64,000 nt of DNA from Actinocatenispora sp963815125 (GTDB lineage: Bacteria > Actinomycetota > Actinomycetes > Mycobacteriales > Micromonosporaceae), in the NCBI GenBank assembly GCA_963815125.1, contig CAWFFM010000003.1:1100463-1164462 (forward strand), read 5' to 3'. The notes beneath the pieces are model-generated. The model had not been told where the DNA came from, ran no database searches, and saw only the letters and a program-made list of their open reading frames with translations. This document shows, one piece after another, positions 52,370-61,475 of the stretch; the stretch's first letter is position 1; every line of letters starts with the position of its first letter. A program made the translations under genes and the position numbers.

Positions 52370-53589
52370 GCCGGGCAGGGTTGGCCGTCGCCGAAGTCGG
52401 GGATCGGTAGGCGGGCGCCGTTCTGGCGGGCAGAGTCGTACGCGATCACACCCGGCAGCGTGAAGCGTGCCGCCCTCCACGCGTTCACCGGCGGCTGGGT
52501 TCCGGTCGTCACCGCCCGGACGAAATCGTCGGCGAGGAAGTGGTGCGAGCCCTCGTGTCCGTTGTGGACACCGTCGAACTCCTGGGGCAGCCGGCTGCGG
52601 TCCTGCACCTTGGCGGTGCCGGAGGAGAAGCTCTGCATCAGCGCCGGGTCGATGTCGCCGAAGTCTTCCGGCAGCTGGCGCTGGCGGGTGTAGAAGAGGT
52701 CACTGATGTCGAGGGTGTCGCCCTTGTGGTAGTCCTCGCCTTCGGTCTTGATGCTCCAGGTGGCGCCCTGGCCGGTCTGCTCCATCACCGATTCGGTGCC
52801 GTAGAAGCGGAACCGGGACTCGTGCCCATTCCAGTAGCCGACCCGGCGGAACTCGTTGGTACGCATCGCGCCGCCGTCAGCGAGCTGGAAGAGCGCACTC
52901 ATGTTGGAGAAGTCGTTGCCCCACAACGACACGTCCTTGTCGAACACGCCGTCGCCGCGCCCGTCCGGGATGCCGATGCAGCTGACGCTCGTGGCGTGGG
53001 TCGGCAGCGCACCGAGCACCCCACCTATGGCGTGCGTGGGGTAGAGCATCGGCGGGTAGCTGGCGGTCCGCTTCCAGTCCTCGCCGCCGCTGTAGCGGTA
53101 TGCGGCGTAGAAGCCGTTGTCCATGTCGTGGACGTAGTCGCCCTCGGCGTAGAACACCCGCCCGAGGGCGCCTTCGGCGACCTTGCCGCGTGCCCAGACG
53201 ACGGCGGGGTTGTAGTAGCTGGTCTCGCCCATCATGTAGATCAGGCCGGTCTCGGTGACCTTGTCGATGATCGCCTTGATCTCGTCGACGCTGATCGCCA
53301 TCGGCACCGCGCAGTAGACGTGCTTGCCGGCTTCCAGCGCCTGCATGACCAGCGGGCCGTGGGTCCAGCGCTGCGTCATCACCGCCACCGAGTCCACGTC
53401 GGAGGCGAGCATCTCCTCCACGTCGGTGAACGTGCCGGCGAGGTCGTATTTCTCCTTGTGCTCGGCGGCCCGCTCAGCGACGACGTCGCAGGCGTACACC
53501 GCCTCGACGTCGGGATGCAGCTGCCACAACGAGATGAAGCTGCGGGCGAACTGGCCGGTACCGATGACGCCGATCTTCATGCCGGCCAT
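52366..53589 (-). CDS. Gfo/Idh/MocA-family oxidoreductase
   Basis: A 407-aa protein with a Rossmann start (MKIGVIGTGQFARSFISLWQ) and the C-terminal sheet domain of the family. The usual EKP motif after AGKHV reads CAVPMA (AGKHVYCAVPMAIS), so the commonly catalytic Lys is missing; the enzyme may use another residue or act on a different reaction. TSYYNPAVVWARGKVAEGAL and YVHDMDNGFYAAYRYSG are well conserved between both copies. ATG 53589 or 53580. A sugar or sugar-acid substrate is likely from the family and from the neighbouring catabolic genes. Confidence 0.88.
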   Translation of the reverse strand: MAGMKIGVIGTGQFARSFISLWQLHPDVEAVYACDVVAERAAEHKEKYDLAGTFTDVEEMLASDVDSVAVMTQRWTHGPLVMQALEAGKHVYCAVPMAISVDEIKAIIDKVTETGLIYMMGETSYYNPAVVWARGKVAEGALGRVFYAEGDYVHDMDNGFYAAYRYSGGEDWKRTASYPPMLYPTHAIGGVLGALPTHATSVSCIGIPDGRGDGVFDKDVSLWGNDFSNMSALFQLADGGAMRTNEFRRVGYWNGHESRFRFYGTESVMEQTGQGATWSIKTEGEDYHKGDTLDISDLFYTRQRQLPEDFGDIDPALMQSFSSGTAKVQDRSRLPQEFDGVHNGHEGSHHFLADDFVRAVTTGTQPPVNAWRAARFTLPGVIAYDSARQNGARLPIPDFGDGQPCPA

Positions 53590-53744
53590 CGTCGCACATG
53601 CAGAGCTGCACGAACGAGCGTGACCAGTGTCGATGGTGCCGTCGGGCCCACCTTGTGAGAAGTCGCCGCAGCCGGTGACCGGGACGGCACTGGTCGGCTA
53701 CCGTCCTCACCCGGAAGCCGGACGGCTCCGCGCGATTGGGCGTG

Positions 53745-54641
53745 TCAGTCCTCGGGGACGACCCGCGCGAACATCTCCGGCCGCGGCACGTCAGGGTCGG
53801 GACCGTTGCGGACCCCGGTGTTCAGCGCGTCGATGCGGGCGATCTGCGTAGCGGTCAGCTCGAAGTCGAGGACGGCGAAGTTCTCGGCGATGCGACCCGG
53901 GTTGGTGGACTTCGGGATGGCGGAGCGGTCGTGCTGCAGGTGCCAGCGCAGCATCACCTGGGCCGGGGTCCTGCCATGTTCGGCGGAGATCGCGGCGATG
54001 GTGGGGTCTTCGAGGACGTTGCGGCGGTCCTCGCCCCAACCCGGGTAGAAGGTGATGCCGCCGATCGGTGACCAGGCCTGCGTGCGGATCCCGTGCTCGG
54101 CGTCCGCCTTCTGCACGTCCGGCTGGGTGAAGTACGGATGCAGTTCGATCTGGTTGACCGCCGGCACGATACTGGTCCGGCGCAGCAGGTCGTCGAGGTG
54201 GTGACGCATGAAGTTGCTGACCCCGATCGCGCGCACCCTGCCGTCGGCCATGAGTGTCTCCAGCGCCTGGTACGCCGCGACGGTCGCGTCGAACCGGTCC
54301 GGGGCCGGCTGGTGCAGGATGAACAGATCGAGCTGGTCGACGCCGAGCTTGCGGACCGCCTTGTCGAAGGCGTGCAATGTCTGGTCGTAGCCGTAGTCGC
54401 TGACCCACACCTTGGTTTCGATGAACACCTCGCCGCGGCCCAGCCCCGAGCGGCGGATGCCCTCGCCGACCTGCCGTTCGTTGCCGTACGCGGCGGCGGT
54501 GTCGATGTGCCGGTAGCCGACCTCCAGCGCCGCCTCGACCGCGGCTGCGGTCTCCTCCGGTGGGCTCTGGAACACACCGAGCCCGAGCACGGGCATCGCC
54601 ACACCGTTGTTCAGGACGAGGTCTGGAGTCGTGACTGTCAT
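53745..54641 (-). CDS. Aldo/keto reductase
   Basis: A 298-aa NADPH-dependent TIM-barrel reductase. Visible elements: LGLGVFQSPPEETAAAVEAA, GYRHIDTAAAYGNERQVGEG (Asp and Tyr of the tetrad), LDLFILHQPAP (His), VRAIGVSNFMRHHLDDLL and SAIPKSTNPGRIAENFAVLD. ATG 54641 is the family start. It is divergent from an HTH regulator gene with an 87-base gap, an arrangement often seen for AKRs regulated by that protein type. Confidence 0.92.
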   Translation of the reverse strand: MTVTTPDLVLNNGVAMPVLGLGVFQSPPEETAAAVEAALEVGYRHIDTAAAYGNERQVGEGIRRSGLGRGEVFIETKVWVSDYGYDQTLHAFDKAVRKLGVDQLDLFILHQPAPDRFDATVAAYQALETLMADGRVRAIGVSNFMRHHLDDLLRRTSIVPAVNQIELHPYFTQPDVQKADAEHGIRTQAWSPIGGITFYPGWGEDRRNVLEDPTIAAISAEHGRTPAQVMLRWHLQHDRSAIPKSTNPGRIAENFAVLDFELTATQIARIDALNTGVRNGPDPDVPRPEMFARVVPED

Positions 54642-54728
54642 GCGTCCCAGGCTAGGAGCCACCGGACGGCTCTGAGAGGTAAGAACGTTACCCCTCTGGT
54701 CGCTGACCGTGCGCCTACTGTGTGTGGC

Positions 54729-55649
54729 GTGGACACCGCACAGCACCGTGCCCAGGTCAGGGACTTTTTGACCTCCCGGCGGGAGCGGATCACGCCCGAA
54801 CAGGCCGGGCTGCCCGCCTACGGGGGCAACCGCCGCGTCAAGGGCCTGCGCCGTGAGGAGGTCGCCCTGCTCGCCGGGGTCAGCGTCGACTACTACGTCC
54901 GGATGGAACGTGGGAACCTCGCCGGCGCCTCCGACGCGGTCCTCGGCGGCGTCGCGACCGCGCTCCAGCTCGACGAGGCCGAACGCGAACACCTGTTCGC
55001 TCTCGCCCGGGCCGCCGGCCCTGCGACCCGTCGACGCCGACGACCCGCCACAACCTCGGTCCGGCCGGTCATCCAGCAGGTCCTTGACGCGGTCACCGAG
55101 GCGCCCGCCTGGGTACGCAACGCCCGCCACGACATCCTCGCCACGAACCCTCTGGCCCGGGCGCTCTACTCACCCGTGCTCGGCTCTGCGGTGGCCGGGG
55201 CGACGGACAATCGGCCCGCCAACACCACCCGGTTCGTCTACCTCGACCCGGCCGCGCCCGAATTCTTCGTCGACTACGACCGAATCGCTCGGGACGCGGC
55301 GGCGATGCTGCGGCTGGAGGCCGGACGCAACCCACACGACAAGGACCTCGTCACGCTCATCGGTGAGCTTTCCACCCGGAGTGACCTGTTCCGACAGCAC
55401 TGGGCTGCACAGAACGTCATGTTCCACCGCAGTGGTCGCAAGCGGCTCCGGCATCCCGCCGTCGGTGAACTCGACCTGAACTTCGAGACGATGCAACTGC
55501 CGTCCGCGCCCGACCTGTGTCTCAACGTCTACACCGCCGACCCCGGCACCCCCACCGCCGACGGGCTGAAACTCCTCGCCAGCTGGGCGGCCACCACCGG
55601 ACACGCCGTGTCGGCCGGCGCCGAAGCGCCCGGCGCACGCCGGCTGTGA
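54729..55649 (+). CDS. HTH regulator with MmyB-like ligand domain
   Basis: A 306-aa transcriptional regulator. The N-terminal XRE domain has LREEVALLAG-like residues (RREEVALLAGVSVDYYVRME) and the C-terminal domain PAWVRNARHDILATNPLARA, TTRFVYLDPAAPEFF and LSTRSDLFRQHWAAQNV is the MmyB/PAS-like module that binds small lipids or other ligands. GTG 54729; a GTG at 54720 is also in frame. It probably controls the divergent aldo/keto reductase gene. Confidence 0.9.
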   Translation: MDTAQHRAQVRDFLTSRRERITPEQAGLPAYGGNRRVKGLRREEVALLAGVSVDYYVRMERGNLAGASDAVLGGVATALQLDEAEREHLFALARAAGPATRRRRRPATTSVRPVIQQVLDAVTEAPAWVRNARHDILATNPLARALYSPVLGSAVAGATDNRPANTTRFVYLDPAAPEFFVDYDRIARDAAAMLRLEAGRNPHDKDLVTLIGELSTRSDLFRQHWAAQNVMFHRSGRKRLRHPAVGELDLNFETMQLPSAPDLCLNVYTADPGTPTADGLKLLASWAATTGHAVSAGAEAPGARRL

Positions 55650-55798
55650 TGCCTGGTGTGGGGGGCGGTGCCCAGACAACAGCCTCCACGTCATCTTGAC
55701 GCTCCGGATAGCGTAAGAACCCGAATACAGCTGCTGCGGTCAGCCAGCTGATCCACTCGCCGGGCGTGGTGAGCGTCATCGCCGGATGAGGAGTGTCG

Positions 55799-55951
55799 AT
55801 GAGTGCGCGACGAGTAGTCAACGGTGAGGAGGTGGACGCCCACACCAGCTGGCGGCGTCTGCTGTACTGGCACCGCGGGGAGCTCGCCGCAGCCAAGCGC
55901 CGCACCCGCCGCCGGGCCCGGCGTTCCCCCGGTCCGGCGAGCCCCGCCTGA
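55799..55951 (+). CDS. Very small basic protein, unknown function
   Basis: A 50-aa protein: MSARRVVNGEEVDAHTSWRR, then LLYWHRGELAAAKRRTRRRA and a short tail. Short proteins with VNGEEVDxHTxWRR and WxRGELxxxKRRTRRRxRR are common in Streptomyces-like genomes, without a described role. ATGAGGAG lies upstream of ATG 55799. It ends ten bases before the stop of the converging enolase-superfamily gene. Confidence 0.65.
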   Translation: MSARRVVNGEEVDAHTSWRRLLYWHRGELAAAKRRTRRRARRSPGPASPA

Positions 55952-55961
55952 GAGCGGGTGC

Positions 55962-57098
55962 TCACAGTCCGATGTCGCCCTCGCGTTCGTTCAGGGCGGC
56001 GTAGTGTGCCAGCTTGTCCGTATCGACGGTGACGCCGAGGCCGGGGCCGTCGGGGACCGGGATGCGGCCAGCCTGGACGGGCAGCGGCGCGGTGATGATG
56101 TCGTCGCTGTGCAGGTAGTACATGCTGTCGATGGCGCGGTCGAGCACCGGGGTGCTGCCCACGACCGCGAGGTGCGCGGCGGTGGAGGGGCCGAGTTCGC
56201 CGCCGGAGTGCATGTTCATGCCGAGCGAGAACGTCTCGCAGTGCGCGGCGAGCGCCTTGGTCGCCGCGATGCCGCCCCACTTGAACACGTCACCGTGGAT
56301 GATGTCCACGGCCCGGGCCCGTACGGCGGGGGCGAAGTCCTCGAACCGCACCAGGCACATGTTGGTACACAACGGAACCCGTACGCGCTCGTGCACGGCG
56401 GCCATGCCCTCGATGCCCTCGCACGGGTCTTCCAGGTACTCCAGGTCCAGTGCCTCGATCGCGCCGGCGGCGCTGACGGTGTCCGGTACCGACCAGGCGG
56501 CGTTCGGATCGACCCGCAGCGCCGTGTGGGGGAGCGCCTCGCGCAGCGCCTGCAGGATCCGTACGTCGCCGCGTACGTCCGCGGTGCCCTTCAGTTTCAC
56601 CGCGGTGAAGCCGCCGGCCTCGACGACCTTCGCGGCGTGCTGCGCGATCGCCTCGGGTAGCTGCGCGGGGGAGGCGTCGCCGCCGTCGGCGCGGGTGATC
56701 AGCGCCGTGATCGGTACGGTGTCGCGGAACCGGCCGCCGAGCAGGTCGACCAGCGGCCGGCCGGTGGCCTTGCCGATCAGGTCCCAGCAGGCGACGTCGT
56801 ACGCGGCGATGGCGGCGTAGCCGAGGTAGCCGTGGAAGAACGGCACCATGTGGGTGCGGCGGTGGAAGGCTTCCAGCTCGTACGGGCTGTGCCCGAGCAC
56901 CTCGGGTGCCATCCTGCGGACGAGCGCGGCGACGGGCTGGCCGTGCATGGTCTCGCCCCAGCCTTCCAGGCCGTCGTCGGTGCGCAGGCGTACCAGCGTG
57001 CGGGTGTTGCCGGTCTTCGTCTCGAAGGAACTGGCGAACGGGTTCCGCAGCGGGACGTTGACGACGTAGGTCTCGACCTCGGTCACCAGCATCTGCAT
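55962..57098 (-). CDS. Enolase-superfamily sugar acid dehydratase (mandelate racemase-like)
   Basis: A 378-aa enzyme with an N-terminal capping domain (VVNVPLRNPFASSFETKTGN) and a TIM barrel. Acid-base and metal residues: the Lys pair in FTAVKLKG, Asp in LRVDPNAAW, Glu in YLEDPCEG, the next loop in VDIIHGDVFKWGGIAA, and NMHSGGELGPS. This fits the mandelate racemase/glucarate dehydratase subgroup that abstracts the proton alpha to a carboxylate. ATG 57098 has AAGGG upstream. Being divergent from the ROK regulator of the ABC operon, it probably dehydrates the imported or derived sugar acid. Confidence 0.9.
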   Translation of the reverse strand: MQMLVTEVETYVVNVPLRNPFASSFETKTGNTRTLVRLRTDDGLEGWGETMHGQPVAALVRRMAPEVLGHSPYELEAFHRRTHMVPFFHGYLGYAAIAAYDVACWDLIGKATGRPLVDLLGGRFRDTVPITALITRADGGDASPAQLPEAIAQHAAKVVEAGGFTAVKLKGTADVRGDVRILQALREALPHTALRVDPNAAWSVPDTVSAAGAIEALDLEYLEDPCEGIEGMAAVHERVRVPLCTNMCLVRFEDFAPAVRARAVDIIHGDVFKWGGIAATKALAAHCETFSLGMNMHSGGELGPSTAAHLAVVGSTPVLDRAIDSMYYLHSDDIITAPLPVQAGRIPVPDGPGLGVTVDTDKLAHYAALNEREGDIGL

Positions 57099-57110
57099 CC
57101 AGCCCTTCGG

Positions 57111-57166
57111 TTGACAACGGTAGGCGTACGCAGTCTATGGTATGCGAGAAGTTACTACTAACTAAC
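57111..57166 (+). promoter_or_regulatory. Promoter and operator of the ROK regulator operon
   Basis: TTGACA at 57111-57116 and TATGGT at 57136-57141 (19-base spacing) make a good -35/-10 pair. Just downstream, GTTACTACTAAC (57151-57162; GTTA-N4-TAAC) is a small inverted repeat where a ROK repressor could bind and also block the divergent dehydratase gene. Confidence 0.6.
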
Positions 57167-57187
57167 CCCGGTCGAGCGGAGATACGG

Positions 57188-58363
57188 ATGGCCGACGGCA
57201 CGCGCAGCACGTTGCTGACCCCGTCCAGCACGGGCGCGGTCAACCGACTGCGGCTGCTCGAACTGCTGCACAGCCAGGGCCCGCTGAGCCGGGCGCACCT
57301 GGCGCGGTTGTTCGGCGTGTCCCGGGCGACCATCGGTACGATCGTCCAGCCGCTGCTGGACAGCGGCGCGCTCAGCGAGAGCGCGACCGGACAGTCGACC
57401 AGCGCCGGCGGCAAACCCGCCCGGCCGATCTGGTTCTCCGAGCACGGCAAGCGGCTGGCCGCGGTGGAGATCCTGCCCGGCCAGCTCAACGCGGCACTGC
57501 TGTCGGTCAGCGGCGAGGTACTGCGCCGCGCCAGCCAGCAGTCGGCCGCACTGGCCAAGGACCGGGACGCGTTCGACGCCGCGCTGGCAGCGGTCGTACG
57601 GGAATGCTTCGCCGGCGAGACCCTGCTCGGTGTGGGAGTCGCCTCGGCCGGTCTGGTGGACACCGCGACCGGCACCGTCGTCGAGGTCAACGCCATGCCG
57701 GCGCTGCGTGACTACCCGGTCGCCGAGCAGATCACCGACCTGCTGGCCGTACCGACGTTCGTCGAACACCACGCCCGCGTACAGGCACTGGGTGACCGGT
57801 GGTTCGGCAGCGGCCGGTCGCTGGACTCGTTCGCCTCGGTGTCCACCGGCGACTCCGTCGGTGTCGGGCTGGTGCACCAGGGCGTGGTGATCAGCCGGCC
57901 GGGCAGCGCGAGCGGCGCGCACATGACGGTCGCCAAGGGCGGCGAGCGCTGCACCTGCGGCAACTACGGTTGCTGGAAGACGATCACGACCAACCGGTGG
58001 CTGCGCCGGCGCGCGGAGGAACTCGGCGTCCGCGGCGCCCGGCGTACCACCGTCGCCAAGCTCACCGCCGTCCGCGCCGGCGACCCTGCCGCGGACGCGC
58101 TGCTCGACGAGTACGCGCTGAACCTCGCACTCGGGCTGGGCAACATCGAGCAGATCCTCGGGCCCGGCGTGTTCATCCTGCACGGTGATGCCGTCGCCGG
58201 CGGTGAGGCGCTGCGCGACGGTCTGCAGCGCCACCTGCGCGAGGAATCCCCGCGCTGGCACGGCGAAGGGCCCCGGGTTGTCCTCAGCGACCCGGACGCC
58301 GACGCCGTACTGATGGGCTGTGCGGGACTCGTGCTGTCCAACAACCTCTCCCTCGTACGTTGA
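57188..58363 (+). CDS. ROK-family transcriptional repressor
   Basis: A 391-aa ROK protein: N-terminal winged helix (AVNRLRLLELLHSQGPLSRA, LFGVSRATIGTIVQPLLDSG), a sugar-kinase-like domain (LLGVGVASAGLVDTATGTVV) and the zinc motif ERCTCGNYGCWKT (CxCGxxGC). It most likely represses the importer genes behind it until the substrate sugar binds. ATG 57188 has GGAGATACGG upstream; the open frame from 57137 would overlap the promoter. The importer gene follows after 17 bases. Confidence 0.92.
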   Translation: MADGTRSTLLTPSSTGAVNRLRLLELLHSQGPLSRAHLARLFGVSRATIGTIVQPLLDSGALSESATGQSTSAGGKPARPIWFSEHGKRLAAVEILPGQLNAALLSVSGEVLRRASQQSAALAKDRDAFDAALAAVVRECFAGETLLGVGVASAGLVDTATGTVVEVNAMPALRDYPVAEQITDLLAVPTFVEHHARVQALGDRWFGSGRSLDSFASVSTGDSVGVGLVHQGVVISRPGSASGAHMTVAKGGERCTCGNYGCWKTITTNRWLRRRAEELGVRGARRTTVAKLTAVRAGDPAADALLDEYALNLALGLGNIEQILGPGVFILHGDAVAGGEALRDGLQRHLREESPRWHGEGPRVVLSDPDADAVLMGCAGLVLSNNLSLVR

Positions 58364-58380
58364 CCCCGAAGGGACATCTC

Positions 58381-59697
58381 ATGTCGCAGTTGAGCCGTCG
58401 ATCGCTGCTGCGGGCAGGTCTCGGCCTCGGAGCCGTCGCAGGAATCCCCGGACTCGCCGCCTGTTCGGGCGGATCCCAGGGCAGCGGCGGTGCTTCCGGG
58501 CCGCTGCGCTACCCGTCCTGGATGTGGACCGACGCGGGCGTGAACAAATACTGGAACGCCAGCGTCCAGGCCTTCACCAAGCAGAGCGGGCTGAAGGTCA
58601 AGAAGGTACCGATCGCGCCGAACAGCTACGCAGACCAGATCACCACCGACATCGCCGGTGGACGCAGGCCCGACATCCTGCCCGTGTTCACCAACGACAT
58701 GTTCGCGTTGATGGACAACGATCTGCTCGAACCGCTGGACGACCACCTGGGCGGCAAGGACTGGGTGAAGAAGGAACTGCCGATCTTCCAGGTCGCCAAG
58801 CGGAAGGGCAAGACGTACGGCGTGGTGTGCACCGCCTCGCCGCAGTCGCTGGTGGTCAACCAGAAACTGATGAAGAAGGCCGGCATCGAGAAGATCCCGA
58901 CCACGATCGAGGAACTGTACGCGGCGGCGAAGCAGGTCAAGTCGCGTACCGGCGCCTGGGGATTCACCTGGCCGATGGCCAGCGCGGACTACCAGAACTG
59001 CTACGTGTCGTCGATGCAGTGGGTGCTCGGGTTCGGCTCGGACTGGGCGGACAAGAACGCCACCCCGACCGCGGACGCGCCGAAGACCGTCGAGGCGGTC
59101 AACTGGATGGTGAAGTTCGCCCGCAGCGGGGCCGTACCGACCGGCATGAAGGTCGTGGACGCGCGGGCACTGTTCAAGGACGGCAAGGTCGCATTCATGA
59201 TCGACGGGCCGTTCCTGCCCTCGTTCGTACGGGCCGAGAACCCGTCGCTGTACCCGGACATCACCATGGCCGACTCGCCGACGCCCACGCACGCGGCGAT
59301 CACCGGCGGCGCGTTCTTTGTGATGCTGAAGGGAAACAAGCGCAACCACGACGTGTGGAAGTACCTGGAGATGATCAACCAGGAGTCGTGGCAGAAGCGC
59401 TGGGTCGAGCAGACCTCGCAGCTGGCGGGGCAGCAGGTGCAGCCGTCGCAGAAGTTCCTCGACGACAACAAGTGGGTCGCCAGCATGATGCAGACGGCGA
59501 CGAAGTACCAGACCGGTTTCGGCTACGCGCCGCCCACCCCGAAGATCGCCGCGAAGGCCACCGAGTGGCAGAAGCAGGTGATCGACTCGCTGATCCCGAT
59601 CTGGAACGGCAAGGGTGACGCGACTCCGGGGCTGAAGGCGTTGCAGCAGAAGCTGGTGAAGTGGGAACAGAACAACGACATCCACCCGGGTAGCTGA
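58381..59697 (+). CDS. Sugar ABC transporter substrate-binding lipoprotein
   Basis: A 438-aa extracytoplasmic solute-binding protein of the carbohydrate (CUT1) class. It has a twin-arginine-type signal (SRRSLLRAGLGLGAVAGIPG) and a lipobox LAACS, so it is a membrane-anchored lipoprotein. Typical CUT1 stretches: IAGGRRPDILPVFTNDMFAL, KVAFMIDGPFLPSFV and GYAPPTPKIAAKATEWQKQV. ATG 58381 has GAAGGGAC upstream. Its stop overlaps the permease start by one base. The ligand is unknown. Confidence 0.93.
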   Translation: MSQLSRRSLLRAGLGLGAVAGIPGLAACSGGSQGSGGASGPLRYPSWMWTDAGVNKYWNASVQAFTKQSGLKVKKVPIAPNSYADQITTDIAGGRRPDILPVFTNDMFALMDNDLLEPLDDHLGGKDWVKKELPIFQVAKRKGKTYGVVCTASPQSLVVNQKLMKKAGIEKIPTTIEELYAAAKQVKSRTGAWGFTWPMASADYQNCYVSSMQWVLGFGSDWADKNATPTADAPKTVEAVNWMVKFARSGAVPTGMKVVDARALFKDGKVAFMIDGPFLPSFVRAENPSLYPDITMADSPTPTHAAITGGAFFVMLKGNKRNHDVWKYLEMINQESWQKRWVEQTSQLAGQQVQPSQKFLDDNKWVASMMQTATKYQTGFGYAPPTPKIAAKATEWQKQVIDSLIPIWNGKGDATPGLKALQQKLVKWEQNNDIHPGS

Positions 59698-60638
59698 TGA
59701 CCGCGTTACAGCAGACTGACGAGCGCGCACCGGCGCGCGACCGGGTCCGGCGACGGGCCCGGCGGCACGGCGCGCTGCCGATCCTGCTCGTACTGCCCGC
59801 CGCGGTGCTGCTGGCCCTGGTGCTCGTCGTACCGATGTGCATCGCGCTGTGGTCGAGCCTGTTCAGCCTGAACATCCTCAACCTGGCCGACCAGAAGTTC
59901 ATCGGCCTGGACAACTACACCCGGCTGGTGGGCGACCCGGCGTTCTGGCACGCGCTGCTCATCACCGGCGTCTACACCCTGTGCGTACTGGTCGGCGCGT
60001 ACGCGCTGGGCCTTGTCACGGCGCTGCTGCTGCGGCCGAAGTTCCCCGGGCGTGGCGCGGCCCGTACCGTGGCGATCCTGCCGTGGGCGGTGCCGCAGGT
60101 GGTGGCCGTACTGGTCTGGGTGTGGATGTTCGACAGCAACTACGGCGTGGTCAACTACCTGCTCCAGCTGCTGGGCATCGGCGACGGGCACGTGAAGTGG
60201 CTGGAGGACCAGCAGCTCGCGTTCCTCGCCGTGGTGGTGGTCAGCGTGTGGGTGCTGTACCCGGTGGCGACCACGATGCTGCTCGCCGGGCTGCAGGGCA
60301 TCGGCGACGAGCTGTACGAGGCGGCCCGGATGGACGGCGCGTCGCGCTGGCAGCAGTTCCGCTACGTCACGCTGCCGGGCCTCGCGCCGGTGAACCTGGT
60401 GCTGGTGCTGCTGTTGGTACTGCTGGGTTTCACCCGCGTGGTCACCATCATCTACGTGATGACCGGCGGTGGGCCGGGACGCGCGACGGAGACGCTGCCG
60501 CTGCAGACCTACCTGGAGGCGTTCAAGTATCACGAACTCGGCTACGCCTCCGCGGTCGGTACGACGGTGCTGATCCTCGCCGCCGGCTTCGCGATGGTGT
60601 ACTTCAAGGTCGCCTCCCGCGTGCTGCCGAAGACCTGA
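59697..60638 (+). CDS. Sugar ABC transporter permease (MalF type)
   Basis: A 313-aa inner-membrane permease. After a basic cytoplasmic tail come six or so helices (LPILLVLPAAVLLALVLVVP and others) and the EAA loop ELYEAARMDGASRWQQFRYV that docks the ATPase. Codon 4 is TTA (59706-59708), a rare codon in this DNA that could make importer synthesis depend on the bldA tRNA. ATG overlaps the binding-protein stop (TGATG). No ATPase gene is present; CUT1 systems commonly share an MsiK-type ATPase encoded elsewhere. Confidence 0.93.
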   Translation: MTALQQTDERAPARDRVRRRARRHGALPILLVLPAAVLLALVLVVPMCIALWSSLFSLNILNLADQKFIGLDNYTRLVGDPAFWHALLITGVYTLCVLVGAYALGLVTALLLRPKFPGRGAARTVAILPWAVPQVVAVLVWVWMFDSNYGVVNYLLQLLGIGDGHVKWLEDQQLAFLAVVVVSVWVLYPVATTMLLAGLQGIGDELYEAARMDGASRWQQFRYVTLPGLAPVNLVLVLLLVLLGFTRVVTIIYVMTGGGPGRATETLPLQTYLEAFKYHELGYASAVGTTVLILAAGFAMVYFKVASRVLPKT

Positions 60639-60647
60639 GGGGCTGGG

Positions 60648-61475
60648 ATGAGAAACGTACTGCGCAGGGTTGTCGTGGCGCTCGCCCTGGTCGTGATCCT
60701 GGTGGTGGTCAGCGCCTTCCCCATCTACTGGATGGTGGTGTCCTCGCTGGGCACGGGATCGCAGTTCAGCTGGCCGCCACACCTGCTGCCGCAGCACATC
60801 AGCCTCGACTCCTACGCGCGGGCGGTACGCGACTGGCCGCTGCTGCGCTGGACGCTCAATACGCTGTTCGTCACGGTCGGCGCGACGCTGCTGTCGCTGC
60901 TGGTGTCGATCCCGGCGGGGCTGTCGGTGTCGCGGTTCCGCACCCGGATCAACCGGGCGTTCGGCGGGTTCGTACTGGTCACCCAGATGATCCCGGCGAC
61001 CCTGCTGGTGGTGCCGATGTTCATCATCTTCGCCCGGATCGGCCTGCTCGACACGCTGTGGGGGCTGCTGCTGGCGGATACCGCGTTCTCCGTACCGCTC
61101 GCCGTGTGGATGATCAAAGGCTTCATCGACGGCATCCCGGTGGATCTGGAGGAGGCGGCGATGGTCGACGGCTGCAGCCGGGCGCGTGCCTTCCTGCACA
61201 TCACCGTTCCGCTCGCGGTACCCGGCATCGTCGCGGTCGCGGTGTTCTGCTTCCTGGTCACCTGGGGCGAGTTCTTCTTCGCCCGCACGCTCATCTCGTC
61301 GGACGACAACTGGGTGCTGTCGGTGGGGCTGAACTCCTTCCAGGGCCAGTACGTGACGCACTGGTCGAGCATGCTGGCCGCCGCGGTGCTGTTCGCGGTG
61401 CCGCCGCTGGTGTTCTTCGCGCTGATGCAGCGCCGGCTGGTGGGCGGGCTGACCGGGGGAGCGGTGAAGGGATGA
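60648..61475 (+). CDS. Sugar ABC transporter permease (MalG type)
   Basis: A 275-aa permease partnering the previous one. Helices include VVVALALVVILVVVSAFPIY and LFVTVGATLLSLLVSIPAGL; the EAA loop is LEEAAMVDGCSRARAFLHIT. ATG 60648 has GGGCTGGG upstream, nine bases after the first permease. It overlaps the hydrolase gene by four bases, tying import to metabolism. Confidence 0.93.
   Translation: MRNVLRRVVVALALVVILVVVSAFPIYWMVVSSLGTGSQFSWPPHLLPQHISLDSYARAVRDWPLLRWTLNTLFVTVGATLLSLLVSIPAGLSVSRFRTRINRAFGGFVLVTQMIPATLLVVPMFIIFARIGLLDTLWGLLLADTAFSVPLAVWMIKGFIDGIPVDLEEAAMVDGCSRARAFLHITVPLAVPGIVAVAVFCFLVTWGEFFFARTLISSDDNWVLSVGLNSFQGQYVTHWSSMLAAAVLFAVPPLVFFALMQRRLVGGLTGGAVKG

Noticed and set aside
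55522..55780. Minus-strand 85-residue frame beginning MTLTTPGEWISWLTAAA with a TTA codon
   Set aside because: The first half looks protein-like, but the rest is arginine-rich antisense of the HTH regulator's 3' end, and there is no good ribosome site; not enough to call a gene.
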